Source of the DNA: Hetaerina americana
Taxonomy: Eukaryota; Arthropoda; Insecta; Odonata; Calopterygidae
Direction: 5' to 3'
Assembly: GCA_022747635.1 (NCBI GenBank)
Contig: JAKTNV010000066.1
Location: 209,001-273,000, forward strand
DNA: 64,000 nt
Shown here: in pieces, positions 8,576 to 19,329 of the stretch
Layout: each line of letters starts with the position of its first letter
Numbering within the stretch: the first letter of the stretch is position 1
Translations under genes and position numbers: made by a program
The notes under the pieces: generated by a model
Told to the model about the DNA's origin: nothing
The model's database searches: none
Seen by the model: the letters and a program-made list of their open reading frames with translations, nothing else

Positions 8576-9522
8576 TGAGGTACGGCCAATAAATACGCGA
8601 AATGGCGCATCTAGCTGCCGTGACGCGGACTATAGCCCCACCCACTAGCGGCGCTAGTTGCCTGAGACCCAATGAGCCGTCTGTGCTTGGCGGATCGTAG
8701 AGCTGTGCGCATGGTGCCAGTTATGTTAGTTTCTGTTGTCCTTGCTTTTACTGTTTGTTGGAAATGGAAATCGACGAAAACACGGAGCAACGAATCAACA
8801 AAGAATTTTGCTGAAGTGCAGAAAAAGTTATCAAGAAATTACTGAAATGTTAACAGCTGTTTACAGTGATAATGCTCTGAAGAAAACATCTGATTTCAAG
8901 TGAATTAAATCAAACCAAACATTCAGGGAAAAAGCCGATCGAAGAGCAAAGTCATGTTTCTAGTTTTCTTTGATGCCGAATGTGTTGCTCACCATGAATT
9001 TTTCCTGAAGGACGAACATTAAATGCTGAGTTCTACCTGACAGTTCTCTATCGTTTGAGAGATCGCTTGCGTCCTGTACGACCAAATTTGATTCAAGGCG
9101 ATGGATGGATGGATCCTTCACATGACGAAAATGCACCTGCACATTTAGAAATGATTGTTCGCCAGGTTTTGACAAAAAATCAATAACCTTGATCCTTGAT
9201 CATCCTCCTCATTCGCCAGATCTCGTCCCCCCTGCGATTTTTTTCCTAATTCCCCCAAAATGGAAAAATGTGATGAGGGGACATCACATTGGGAAGATGT
9301 GGAAGACACCATAAAGCAAGAAACGACGAGAAAACTAAAAAGCACAACTGCTGCCAAGAGGACTTCCCAAGTGTGTGCTTTACTAAACAAGATAGAATGG
9401 AAGAAGATGGAATAGCAACGAATGACGAGTACTTTGAAGAAGGGGACAAAATCGATGTAGACTAAATTTGGCAAAATAAAGTATTTATTGCCCCAGTTCG
9501 AGTATTCATTGGACAGACCTCG
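8576..9522 (+). mobile_element. Mar-C copy 1, degenerate mariner
   Basis: Terminal inverted repeats: left TGAGGTACGGCCAATAAATA at 8576; right end 9493-9522 whose complement begins CGAGGTCTGTCCAATGAATA. TA precedes the left end; TT follows the right. It contains an internally deleted plus-strand transposase. Copy 2 is inverted at 36259-37074 and shares both ends and the 5' UTR (GTTAGTTTCTGTTGTCCTTG region). Confidence 0.85.
8764..9460 (+). pseudogene. Mar-C mariner transposase remnant
   Basis: Start-like ATG at 8764 (MEIDENTEQRINKEFC). Decayed helix-turn-helix region to about 8920, then a jump to the catalytic domain: a TLNAEFYLTVLYRLRDRLRP block near 9020-9075, DENAPAH (HDNAPAH equivalent, second catalytic Asp) at about 9126-9145, and HSPDLVPPAIFF near 9210 in which the third catalytic Asp is replaced by Ala. 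The GDE block with the first Asp is missing. Frameshifts and stops throughout. Dead transposase. Confidence 0.85.
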
Positions 9523-10396
9523 TTGGTCACAAACGGCTCTAACGTATGTTTTCTCGGAAGAAGTGCTGTATTGTGAACTTTGAACTTTTGCTTGCGGTCG
9601 AAGGATACTTTTGTTTGTTCGATGAATTGTTCTTTGGTGAACTTTTGACTTATCCATGTCCATATTTCGTATGAATCGCGAAATGAAATTTTCTTTGCAT
9701 GACCTCAAAAGCGTACATCAGGTACTATCCTGGAGATGCAATTGTTTATCTTACAAAAGATATGGTAGCATGGAAGGTCACACTATAAACGGCATTGGAC
9801 ATGAAACGCTGGAGGTCATAGGTCAAAATAAATTTCATATTTTAAGTCAAAAATAATAATGAAGCTGGTTATTTTAGAATTAACACAATGAATGAAAAAT
9901 TAAGTGGCACCAACACGCATCCTTGTGTCACGATCACGCCGGAGGCCACTTTCACAAAATTGCAACTCTATTCTCTTCGAATGTTTTATTTTTTAATGCC
10001 TAATCACTTTCCTCGCGCTTTCACTCGGAAGTGATTTCGGCTTTCGCATGAAGTCTCACGGTTGGCATCGTTACAAGGCCGGGAGGGCAATCAATACAAC
10101 ATGTACCGTTTTCAAGTCTGGCTCTCCGGCACGAATGCGGAAATGAAGCGAGGAATTCTATTGAGGCACTCGACGATCGCATCGTTTAAGTAGAACACTG
10201 GACAAGGTGTGCATATCTGATTGTGGCGGGGTAAGTTTACAAGCCGAGGACTCGCCCGTGATTTTGGCCGATAGCACGCGTGCACGGAAGAGTTCGACCA
10301 TCGATAGACTCCCAACATTCGTAGACAGGAACTTCACATTTCGATTGGAATTAAAAATGTCTGCACAGGTGTTCCAGGGTACAGCAGACCTTTGGC
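9523..10396. other. Unassigned sequence
   Basis: No coding domain or known repeat family recognised between Mar-C and the foldback element. Confidence 0.4.
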
Positions 10397-11333
10397 GAAC
10401 TGTTCATTACGGTCTCAGATACGTGGTTCCACGAAAAAATCAATGAAAACTAGATAGCCGAGACCATAAAATTGATTGGCACTAGGTTTATAAAGGGGAG
10501 ATGGGAATAAAACAGTCATAAGTAAGGGGAAGGATAAGGAACATACTCTAGGTCACTTGGATTTGTTTGGGAAACAGTGACCAACGTACACCTCAATCGC
10601 ACGTAAAAAGGAAAAATTAATAATAAAGAATGAAACAAACTCACAACCACTCGATCACTAGGGTCTGTTTAAGGAATAACAGTCACTTTCGTGAATTTCA
10701 TTCTCACGCACACTCAGGGTTTGCAAGGATTTCTCCAATCCTGGAGACCAGTCCATCACACAGATGAATACAAAGTTATAAAACGGATGTACGCGCGTTT
10801 TCGCTCATTTACTTCTTTACTCGGGTGTGTTCGACAACAGGGACCTTTGTGAATCACACTCACTCACTCGTTGAGGGTTTACAAGGATTTCTCCTATCCC
10901 GGAGACCAGTCCATCACACAGATGAATACAAAATTATAAAAAGGATGTACGCGCGTTTACGCTCGTTTACTCATTTACTCGGGTATGTTCAACAACAGGG
11001 ACCATTGTGAATCACACTCACTCACTCGTTGAGGGTTTACAAGGATTTCTCCAATCCTGGAGACCAGTCCATCACACAGATGAATACAAAGTTATAAAAC
11101 GGATGTACGTGCGTTTTCGCTCATTTACTTCTTTACTCGGGTGTGTTCGACAACAGGGACCTTTCTGAATCGCACTCACTCACTCGTTGAGGGTTTACAA
11201 GGATTTCTCCTTACTTGTGACTTTGTCTTATTCCCCCCCTTCACATGTAAACAAGCCTAATACCAATCAAGTTTACGGTCTCGCCCATCTAGTTTCCCTT
11301 GATTTAAGACCGTAGTTACGCACAGTTCATATT
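10397..11333. mobile_element. Foldback-like element with internal tandem repeats
   Basis: Left arm 10397-10525 and right arm 11213-11327 are inverted copies with substitutions and small indels. Matching landmarks on the left arm are GAACTGT then TACGGTCT, then AAATCAATGAAAACTAGAT, then CGAGACC, GATTGG, GGGAATAA and AAGTAAGG. Inside are about 180 bp of unique sequence and three-plus copies of a 158-bp tandem repeat. There is no transposase. The structure (long imperfect inverted ends, internal minisatellite, no gene) resembles foldback-type non-autonomous DNA elements. I found no clear target duplication, so the true ends are uncertain. Confidence 0.6.
10705..11218. repeat. 158-bp tandem repeat, about 3.2 units
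   Basis: The landmark TTACAAGGATTTCTCC (first unit TTGCAAGG) recurs at 10721, 10879, 11037 and 11195, exactly 158 bp apart each time. Units 1 and 3 share variants (AATCCTGGAGACC, AAAACGGATG, TTTTCGCTCATTTACTTC) that unit 2 lacks, giving an A-B-A pattern. Confidence 0.92.
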
Positions 11334-11389
11334 AACATTGACAAAACCTATGTTGCAATGTCACATACTCATGCTTGTGAATCGGAAGT

Positions 11390-11560
11390 ATGTCTATTTA
11401 GCGGTGATGTTGGAAATATGTAATTAGCCGAATCTTACGACGATTGGAGAGATAAAGTCAGTAAAATTAGAGAGTTTTCTTGTAGAAGAGTTAGATTAAA
11501 GATGTTACGTTTTCCACTAAACATAAAGGATAAGAAAATCTTCTTCATTCTATGTAGTCT
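11390..11560 (+). repeat. Degenerate LINE-B 3' UTR piece
   Basis: GTGATGTTGG, TAAAATTAGAGAG and TAGATTAAAGATG with nearby sequence follow the same order as 6688-6800 and the complement of the 7600-7720 copy. Identity is low and the terminal hairpin is absent. Confidence 0.5.
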
Positions 11561-12112
11561 AGAATGTTGTCGTCATCCCATGTTAACCTTTAGTTAATGT
11601 CCATCTTATAAATGCCAACAGCTCTTATCATATTCATGGAGAACTTTATCTTCCTTAGCTGCCATGTAGGTTCAAATATATTTTTAAAAACATGTATCAT
11701 GATCACTACAGGTACATATGCACACTGCGGTACATGAGTGAGCCGCACGTTTCTACTCAGGGCTTTAGTTAACGAGAATTACATTAACTAGCGCTAAGTT
11801 GGAATAATTGCCACATGCTAAGTTTCTAAGGATGAAGCATTCTTTCCTCCGTTTTCAGATATACATTGTCATAAAAACATTACTTTAAAAATACCGAATA
11901 TATTACTTTTGGGCAAAATTTTTTAATCAGTTATTTGTCAGTGATGTATGTATGGTGTATGTGCTTACGATTGCTTCTCTACCATCGTCTTAATCTTTAG
12001 TATACAAATCCTAAGATTGGTTTTATCCTGCTGCCCTCCATTCTTATCTATTTTGTATCAATTCTCTCTCACCCACTCCCTTATATAAGTTTTAGTTTTC
12101 GTACATGAACTA

Positions 12113-12118
<6 letters not shown>
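11561..12118. other. Unassigned AT-rich sequence
   Basis: No gene or repeat family recognised. Confidence 0.4.
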
Positions 12119-12155
<37 letters not shown>

Positions 12156-12234
12156 TACATATGTATAAATATGTATATGTATATATATATATATATGTAT
12201 ATCCATTATGTATATATATATATATATATACACA
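12119..12234. repeat. Compound (TA)n/(CA)n microsatellite
   Basis: Blocks of TA interrupted by CACACA and GTAT, directly left of a palindrome. Confidence 0.9.
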
Positions 12235-12427
12235 CACATTCAAACACGAAATCCCGCCAAACGGCGAATAAATACTCATATATACAGAAACAGATATAAG
12301 GAAAAGGGATAGGAACACATATAAAGGACGAACACAATAGAGGTGGGGAAGGCCTTTTCCCTTATATCTGTTTCTGTATATATGAGTATTTATTCGCCGT
12401 TTGGCGGGATTTCGTGTTTGAATGTGT
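12235..12427. repeat. Palindrome containing a SINE-2 3' end
   Basis: Arms 12235-12307 and 12353-12427 are inverted copies of about 73-75 bp, nearly perfect; they contain ATCCCGCCAAACGGCGAATA and its complement. The 45-bp spacer (12308-12352) is an antisense SINE-2 end piece (ATAGGAACACATATAAAGGA). A single plus-oriented SINE-2 lies 230 bp to the right. Confidence 0.88.
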
Positions 12428-12655
12428 ATTTGGCCAATGTGGCTCATCTCTTTCTTCTGGCTATGCGTGCCACGAAACGCACTGTTCCTTTCCTGTATGA
12501 TGTTGTATGAATTCTAACCCACTGTCCTTTCCTTTCCTTGTGTATTGTCTATTTCTCCTTTGGTGGGTGAAACTGCCCCCTGACGCCATCTCTTGGCTGA
12601 AAGAATCGGGGCGCTTGGCGACATATTAGACCCACGGATCTCAGGGTAAATTGAC
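12428..12655. other. Unassigned sequence between palindrome and SINE-2
   Basis: Pyrimidine-rich on the plus strand; no match to families in the window. Confidence 0.35.
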
Positions 12656-12842
12656 TATCCTCGATAGCTCAAGTGGTTAAGAGCATCCGCCCGGCAAGTG
12701 GAAAGATCCGGTGTTCGAGTCCCGGTTGAGGAGACATTTTTACTCTTGTGATCCGTTCGATTCCGCCTTCCCCACCTCTATTGTGTTCGTCCTTTATATG
12801 TGTTCCTATCCCTTTTCCTTATATCTGTTTCTGTATATATGA
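12656..12842 (+). mobile_element. SINE-2, best preserved copy
   Basis: tRNA-like head with A box (GATAGCTCAAGTGGTTAAGA) and B box (GTTCGAGTCCC), followed by a body with GATTCCGCCTTCCCCACCTC and the end TTCCTTATATCTGTTTCTGT. Length about 187 bp. Other copies: 2421-2612 and 20012-20168 (minus); fragments at 1968 and 12308. RNA polymerase III would transcribe it from the internal boxes; mobility needs a partner LINE. Followed by (TA)n 12843-12888. Confidence 0.88.
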
Positions 12843-12891
<49 letters not shown>

Positions 12892-12939
12892 AATGAATAA
12901 ACATGACCTAATAGTCCTGCGCACATACTTGATGCCTTC

Positions 12940-12985
12940 AACACCCCCTGCCACACCCCCTTGCGGCTTATTGTAGGTATAATTG
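12940..12985 (+). repeat. LINE-B terminal hairpin fragment
   Basis: AACACCCCCTGCCACACCCC followed by CTTGCGGCTTATTG is the last 40 bp of LINE-B without the rest. Confidence 0.65.
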
Positions 12986-13566
12986 TGGATATGCCTGCCC
13001 GCGGATGCTTAGGGCTTCACCGCCGTAATATCATTCCTCTTGCGGAGACCGCGTTGAGGACTTTCGCAATCGCCATTGGATCCTCGCGGAGGAATAACTT
13101 GCCCTCTGGTTGGTCGTGACAGGCGGTCACCAGTCCACCCTATTGCCTAGGCAATGAACAGTGCCGTCGGGCTCGACGCAAATGAATCGCAACAATCCGC
13201 ACTGCTCTCAGAAGCTCGTCGCGCAGTCGATGTTTACATATAAACACGGCGCCCTGCGTCGTCGGACGAAGTGGGCCACATGTGTTTTCGCATTCGGGTT
13301 CCCCGTCCTCTCCTAACGGGAAGCAGCGCTCCCATTAGCGGAGTCGTCGTGTTAATGGCTCGGCGCGATTATGCAGGAGAGAGGGAGAGAAAAAACCGCT
13401 TCGGCAGACGCAAGGTCACTTGAAGGTCGGGAAACGGAGCGGTGCTTGTGTGTCAATGTTGTGACGGCGAACAAGTGAACTGCGGTTGCGCGCACGAGCG
13501 TGTTTTTTTTTCGAAGACTCGAGAGATGAGTTGATTGCAAATTAGCGGGAAAAGAAAGAGACATTT
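12986..13566. other. GC- and CpG-rich unassigned stretch
   Basis: Clearly richer in G, C and CpG (GGCTCGGCGCGATT, CCTGCGTCGTCGGACG) than its AT-rich surroundings. No long frame or known domain. It could be host noncoding or regulatory sequence or an unrecognised repeat. Confidence 0.35.
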
Positions 13567-14205
13567 TGGCAAAAAGAATTAGATAAAGTCCAGAGAAAAT
13601 CCGCTAGATTCGTTAAAATTTGTTATGATAAGAACACAAGTGTGACAGGTCTCTTAGGGGGATTTAAGCTGGGGAGCCACTTGAAGTGCGGAGAGAACAA
13701 GCGAGGCTTAAGACTATTCGAAAGGTTCAGAACAAACGAGTTTAACGATGACACTGAAGGAATTATTACAATGGCCCCATATTATACTATAAGTAGAACA
13801 GACCTTAAAGATAAAATAAGGGAGATAGATTGCAGTACCCATAGATACATATACTCATTCTTTCCCCGAACAGTCAGGTGTCCTAATAGGAAGAAACCGA
13901 AGTCCCTTTAGAATTATTAAAAACATGTAATTTGCAATTGCAACAAAACAAAATTAAACATTGCCAAGACATCAGGAATATTTGCAGGTACATGTGTATG
14001 TTAGTTGGTATTTTGAGTGTCCTTGCATGTGTGTGTGTGTGTGGGGTGTAAGGGTTTTTGCATGGATTTATACCATGTTTTGTTTGTGGATGGTATAAAT
14101 TTGTGGCTTTAGCATGCGTTTTTGTTTCTTAATTACGGTTGGTGCCCTAACACCCCCGCCACGCACGCCCTTGCGGCGGCTTGCGGGGTATTAATGAAGT
14201 AGACG
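13567..14205 (+). pseudogene. LINE-B (CR1/L2-like) 3' end with RT C-terminus
   Basis: Encodes the final part of a non-LTR reverse transcriptase: ELDKVQRKSARFVK, NKNTSVTGLLG-like, RLFERFRTNEFNDDTEGIIT, FFPRTV, ending KKPKSL at 13909. It is the sense equivalent of 42784-43140. A frame change near 13660-13700 separates the two halves. About 290 bp of 3' UTR follows, with a (GT)n stretch near 14030, then the terminal hairpin motif CACCCCCGCCACGCACGCCC and its partner CGGCGGCTTGCGGGGTATT, then a tail resembling GTAGACGTGGATGTA. Confidence 0.82.
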
Positions 14206-15238
14206 TGGATGTAAACTTCGCCATTCGCTAATGAAACTTTTCCATCATTTCAACCAGCAATTGAGTCATTACGAATTGCTTTGAGTTGGAGAGAGAGAGA
14301 GAGAGAGCGAGAGAGGAGAAAGTGCTTGGTTGTCTAATAAATATCGCCGTGAATGTCCAACGTGGACGAATGTGTCATTGACTGTAGCTTATGAAGTCAC
14401 CACCAAACTAGCTAGGCCGTGCTGTTTGCCTTCGTTTGGGACCTTGTTCTGGGACTCATGTGGATTTGCAGAAAAACTCAAATGCCCGCTGTATTTATGC
14501 AGGTTGTTTCTTTGTAAATACGGTTTTTTTTCTGACCGCAATGATATTCGGATATGCACCTCTTTTTTCACTCTAAGGTTAATTATTCATGTAAATCGCG
14601 GCTTGGAGATGTTTTCCAAGTCTACGAAATATATATATTTGGAAAGGTTTTTAGGACAGCTGAAAGTTTAAACCCTAACCCCGCTATTGCCCCCCTATTG
14701 TGCGAAGGAAAATTTAATTTTTCACTTTTCTTTAACTCAAAGTTTTGTCGTTTAAAGCTTTTAAAAAAATATATATAATTTAATTGAACGATTATTTCCA
14801 AAATATGACATGTTTCCTAAAGTAATTCGAATTTCGTTTGAGCCAAACTTTACTCTTCAGAAGAGGCTGATACATATTTTAATTCAGCTCTTCCCCAAAC
14901 GTCTCAAAAATCATGCCACTCCGACTTACCCTCAGTTTTAATTTGGAGACTTGTTTTTGGTTGACCGCGGATATGGACTTTGGGATGAATATGATATCTT
15001 TCTATCGTAATTTTCTTACTGCTGCGCCGGGTATAAAAACTAAACCTGGTTTTATGCAATACGTAAAATAAACTATTTTAAGGATGGGATCTGGAAATCA
15101 CACGTCATGAATCGAACAAATACATTAAATTGCAACCCTGATTTTACGTAGGGTGATCTGATCTACCATAGTGAGTCGAGGCCTATAATATGCCCTTAAT
15201 TTCCTCAGAGAAGTAACCTATCTCAAATTAACCTTGGA
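14206..15238. other. Unassigned sequence with (GA)n
   Basis: A (GA)n run at 14288-14317. Open frames at 14330-14671 show no domain. Nothing else recognised. Confidence 0.4.
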
Positions 15239-15360
15239 TTTAGGGGATCATAATAACATTGTCCGACCGCGGTAGTGGCATGATGGGGTAAAAATTAGTC
15301 TGGTGTGTACTCACCCCCTGCCACTCACTCTAGCGGTGGCTTTCAGAGTACATAAAAAAA
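15239..15360 (+). repeat. LINE-B 3' terminal fragment
   Basis: GGGGATCATAATAACATTGT, then CCGACCGCGGTAG and ATTAGTCTGGTGTGTACTCA, ending in CCCCTGCCACTCACTCTAGC and an A-rich tail. It is the last 110 bp of the family. Confidence 0.75.
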
Positions 15361-15845
15361 TAAATGAAATATAAGAATGTGGATTCTATAAAAAAGGAGG
15401 AATGTATGTAGAGAGTTTCAGGAGCAGAAAGATGTATAAGGAACGGGTTGATGGATGTGATGAAGGCGTACGAGGCATGCTCGCGTTTAGCACATATTAG
15501 AGTTGATAATGGAAAAGAAAGTGGTTTTATCCTGAAATGTCTTAAAATGAGCCCTTTTTTGCCTTTGCTTATCTAATAGGTTCGTAGTGAAAGTTTATAG
15601 CACACACACACACACCGAAAAGCATTCCGTTTATGACATGCACGCTATGGATTGCGTATTTAATCCAACTCCATATAATAAGTTTCTTAGCCTAAGTTTC
15701 TACTTATGCCTTTGCTAATTTGATTGTCTTGGCCCAATATAACTTCCGAGCTGGGCAAATCGGTCAAACTTCTCTTGAGCATCCTTTTTTTAATGCTCAA
15801 CTTAACTTTACCCTTTCTGGAAAAATTCGTTATCTTTATTTTATT
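15361..15845. other. Unassigned sequence
   Basis: No gene or repeat family recognised; a short (CA)n at 15600. Confidence 0.4.
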
Positions 15846-15905
15846 GGCGTGGATTCTCATTCCAAGAAACTGCGGGAGATGCCCCGACAGTATTCATTCA
15901 TTTAG
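15846..15905 (-). repeat. SINE-3 tail fragment
   Basis: ATTCCAAGAAACTGCGGGAG with flanking bases matches the tail of the SINE-3 copy at 54640-54825 (ATTCCAAGAAACTGTGGGAG). Confidence 0.55.
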
Positions 15906-15910
15906 TGATA

Positions 15911-16350
15911 TACAGTATACCCTGCAAGCCACCGTTTGGGTGTGTGGCAGGGGGTGAATGCATACCACACTAATTTTACCCGAATATGACCCTACCGCGG
16001 TCGGACAATGTTATTCTGATCCCCTATCGTTCGTGGAAAAATGAAATCTCAAATCTTTCTGTTCTACACATAATCTCTCTAATTTCATTGAAAAAATCTC
16101 ACCTACTACCGTAGTACGATGGGGGTAATAATACATTTCCAACATCATTGCTTAAGAGACGCGTCCTTCCAATTCATTAAGTAAGAAATTTAATCTATAA
16201 GTTAACCTTCGCTCTATTGAGTGATTCTCAGCTTAGATACTCTAATATTTTGGATAAGCTACTAAGTTTATCATAAAAAGATTTTACAAATCTAGCTCCT
16301 CTACGCTGCAAGCGATCCAATTCAGTCAGTCACTAAATTCAGTCAGCATT
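15911..16350 (-). pseudogene. LINE-B 3' end with RT C-terminal relic
   Basis: Begins with the complement of the terminal hairpin (TGTGTGGCAGGGGGTGAATG), then the 3' UTR (GACCCTACCGCGGTCGGACA) and a decayed RT C-terminus (TTTACAAATCTAGCTCCTCT, equivalent to the RFVK coding block). Parallel to 7488, 17611 and 21893. Confidence 0.75.
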
Positions 16351-16351
16351 C

Positions 16352-16600
16352 CAATAATTTTTAACGGAGTCATCCGCTAAATAAGTATTACAATGCAACA
16401 ATTTCAGAGTGTAACAACCTTTCGTCTTGACCAGGATAACCTTGCTAAGAGGACTCCTCGCTAGCTTAACTGGCTAAAGCATTCGACCGGACATCCGAGG
16501 GATCCGGGTTCGAATCCTGGTCAAGGTGAATAATTGCTACTCTTTGAAATTGTTGCTTCGTAATGGATTTTCATCGCCAACCTATCACACGGATTTTCCA
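16352..16600. mobile_element. SINE-3, complete head plus inverted second body
   Basis: Plus copy: tRNA-like head 16459-16530 with A box (TAGCTTAACTGGCTAAAG) and B box (GGGTTCGAATCC), then a body containing TGAAATTGTTGCTTCGTAAT. Immediately left, 16352-16450 is the same body in inverse orientation, starting from the B-box end. Two copies meet head to head. Related full copy at 54640-54825 (minus). Confidence 0.75.
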
Positions 16601-17610
16601 GTTGATGTCAAGGAATCATTTTTAAGTGTTCGTCTCAATACCACAGCTGTCAGTAAATATAATTTAGGGTTGATTCGGCAACAATTACTCTGACAACAAT
16701 TATGAAATTGTAGCTCCATGGAATTAGCACACAATAATTCTCTCGACTGCTAAGACTACGTATAACAATGAGAGCTTAATTGTCATGGTCTGTGGAGTGA
16801 AAAAATCTGGATTGTTGTGATTTTCTGGAGACTTCTCATTTCCTGCCTTTCGCGGTCGTTGTGGCTTGCAAGTCGCTTTTAACGAAGAGGCGCCCTTCAG
16901 GAAGTTGCCTCTTCACGGTGAATTGTTTCAGTGGAAGTCCTTCACAACTTATTAAGACGATTAAATATTAGCAACCCTTTCGCGTTCCTCCGATCTTGTT
17001 TTTCGAAAGCGAAGGGAAGACTTTCAAGTAGATGCTAATTTATCTCCATGCCTTAAAGGGTTTCTCCTTAAAGGGTCATCGACCGATTGGCGCACAGCAC
17101 CACCTCAAGAGGATATACTATATGTAATTTTTTATGGTTTCCTGAAACGAACTCATAACACGGCAATGGAAATTATTTGTCATTTCTGTAGCGGTGGACT
17201 CGTACTTTACCATCAAATATCTGCCGTGATGCTCAATTGAGCGAATGCAGGAAGTTTTGTGAAATAAATGTGATGATGCCATTATGCTAATTTTTAAAAG
17301 ATGAATTCCTAAATGCTATCATTTGATTTTAGGGTTAATTCAAAAGTTACCGTTGCATTATTAAAATCCCTACAACTGAAGATATGAGTTTAGCATGCAT
17401 TCTCAGAAACGCAGTAATCAACCCTAATGTCGGATTGTCATGTGATGACAGAGTTCACCCAGCACTGAGCCATATACGGTTGTATCACCAAAGAAAAAAT
17501 ATCTCATGGACTCAACCCGGGGAGACCACATCCCCTCCTCGTAGGGAGATCAGGCGCCTGGGAAATTGTCCTTGCAGCATTTGGCGTGACCGACGAGCGA
17601 GCGGTATAGT
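16601..17610. other. Unassigned sequence
   Basis: About 1 kb of ordinary AT-rich sequence, no recognised feature. Confidence 0.4.
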
Positions 17611-18075
17611 AAGCCCACTGCACACACATCAATAATGTTACCCGAATATGACCCCACCGTAGTCGAACAATGTTATTACGATCCCTTATCGTTCGAGGAT
17701 TAAATGGCATCTCTAAATTTATCTGTCCTACTCTTAATCGCTCTAATTTAATTGGCATGATATCTATTACCGTAGTACAATGGGGGTAATAACACATTCT
17801 CAACATCACTGCTAAAGAAACGTCCTTCCAATTCATATGCAATAAGAAATTAATATCTGTATTTTAAACATCGCTCTAATTTAAACGGCCAAGTTGCTCT
17901 AATATTGTGGATACGCCACTAAATTTATCACAGAAACGTTTTACAAATATAATGCTTCCCTACACTGCACACCGCGATCCAATTCGGTAATCAATCCAAC
18001 TTCGTAAGGATCCCATATACGTAATAGCTGCATATTATAAACTAAATAAGGACTAACCAAGGACAGATCTATTGG
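17611..18075 (-). pseudogene. LINE-B 3' end with RT C-terminal relic
   Basis: Same order as 15911-16350 (ACCCGAATATGACCCCACCG; TTACCGTAGTACAATGGGGG; GTCCTTCCAATTCAT; TTGTGGATACGCCACTAAAT), but the terminal hairpin is damaged. Antisense; heavily mutated. Confidence 0.72.
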
Positions 18076-18189
18076 ACGCTTTCATCTGCTTGACCGAGTA
18101 ACAGAGATGTAAAAGCTCCGAATATTGTGTGTGCGATCGATGGGAATGGTAGTAAGTAGATGATCGGGCAAAAAAGGAATATTATTGTT

Positions 18190-18520
18190 GCTGATCTTAC
18201 CAATTCCCCACCGAATCACATTCCTATCTCCAGTTCTTCCCACAATGCCTCTCTAATCATTTCCTCCATATGAACGTTAAACAGCACCGGTGACGATGGA
18301 CAACCCTGCCTTCACTCCTCTTCCTAATACTGCCCATCAGAAATGTTATCCACCCCTACGGCCTTATTTAGTTTCATCTCCCTTAATGCCCTTTCTATCT
18401 CATTGTCTAGTATGCCTGGACCTAAGCTATCTTCCTCTACGTCATGTTGCTTTTCTATGCCTAACTTTGTTGGTCTAAGTTCTTTACAATACAAATATTC
18501 TACATAGTCCTTTAATTGTA
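18190..18520 (-). pseudogene. LINE-A RT fragment, internally deleted
   Basis: On the minus strand 18520-18345 encodes the linker/early RT block (LGPGILDNEIERA, then MKLNKAVGVDN), and 18345-18190 the equivalent of 3440-3600 (region GCPLSP...LFN.YMEE.IREA). The segment between, including motif A, is missing. Stops and frameshifts present. Confidence 0.75.
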
Positions 18521-18864
18521 TTTTCAGTCACACACGAAGAAGAATAATTATATAAACTTTTCCCGCCAATATTGGTGAAAACCTTTTTGATTTTGTCGAA
18601 TAAGCGCATGGAGTGGACCGAATAATTGATAATTGATGTGCTCGGAGGACAGATGGGACTCAAAACTATTGTTGGGAAGATAAATACTTTTGACATTTTT
18701 TATATTAAATTTATGGGGTAGGTCTTGATGTTAAATTTCAATAAAAGCACAAGTATTCGGCAATTTTAAACATTGTGTACCCCACGAATCCCCCCGTGGG
18801 TATCCCGTCTGCTTAACCAAATTGAAACAGAAAAACAGATTTTCAGCCAACCCCCTCCCAATCC
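18521..18864. other. Unassigned sequence
   Basis: No feature recognised. Confidence 0.4.
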
Positions 18865-18920
18865 TCCCTCTCTCTCCCTCCCTCTCTCCCTCCCTCTCTC
18901 CCTCCCTCTCTCCCTCCCTC
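18865..18920. repeat. CT-rich minisatellite
   Basis: A 12-nt unit CCCTCCCTCTCT repeated about four times, a pure pyrimidine strand. Confidence 0.9.
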
Positions 18921-19329
18921 GGGGTGATTTGGCTCGATGCTGAGGGAAGTAGGGGGTGGGGGGGGATGAAGGGTGCTCAGAGGCATTGGAACGCCGGAAG
19001 ACATTCGGAGAACTCCGGAAATAGATACGATGCTATGACAGAGATCTCACGTGTACAGCACTCACGCAGACAATAGCCCAAGGGGGGCGTCAGAATAGAT
19101 TGGGGGGTAGTTCATTGGCGACCCAGTAGGCCTGCGCGTTGGTGAGAGGGGAGAGGCCCGGAAATCACCATTCTGGGACACATGTCGCCATGTAAAAAGG
19201 CACCTGTCAAAGAAACAGGGCAAGCTTTCATCGATATGGGTTGCCTACCCTTCTTTAAACATTTAAAACCATATACAACCAATGCTATTGTGAAGAACTG
19301 GGTCTTCGTAAGCCGAACAGGGTCATCGT
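18921..19329. other. Unassigned sequence
   Basis: A G-rich run at 18950-18966 and an open frame at 19182-19406 whose product I do not recognise; its right part runs into antisense LINE-A. Confidence 0.35.

Noticed and set aside
14288..14317. (GA)n as promoter element
   Set aside because: An isolated simple repeat with no core promoter or gene next to it.
16459..16530. tRNA gene
   Set aside because: A and B boxes are clear, but the sequence continues into a repeated SINE-3 body and a second copy exists at 54640; acceptor stem pairing is poor.
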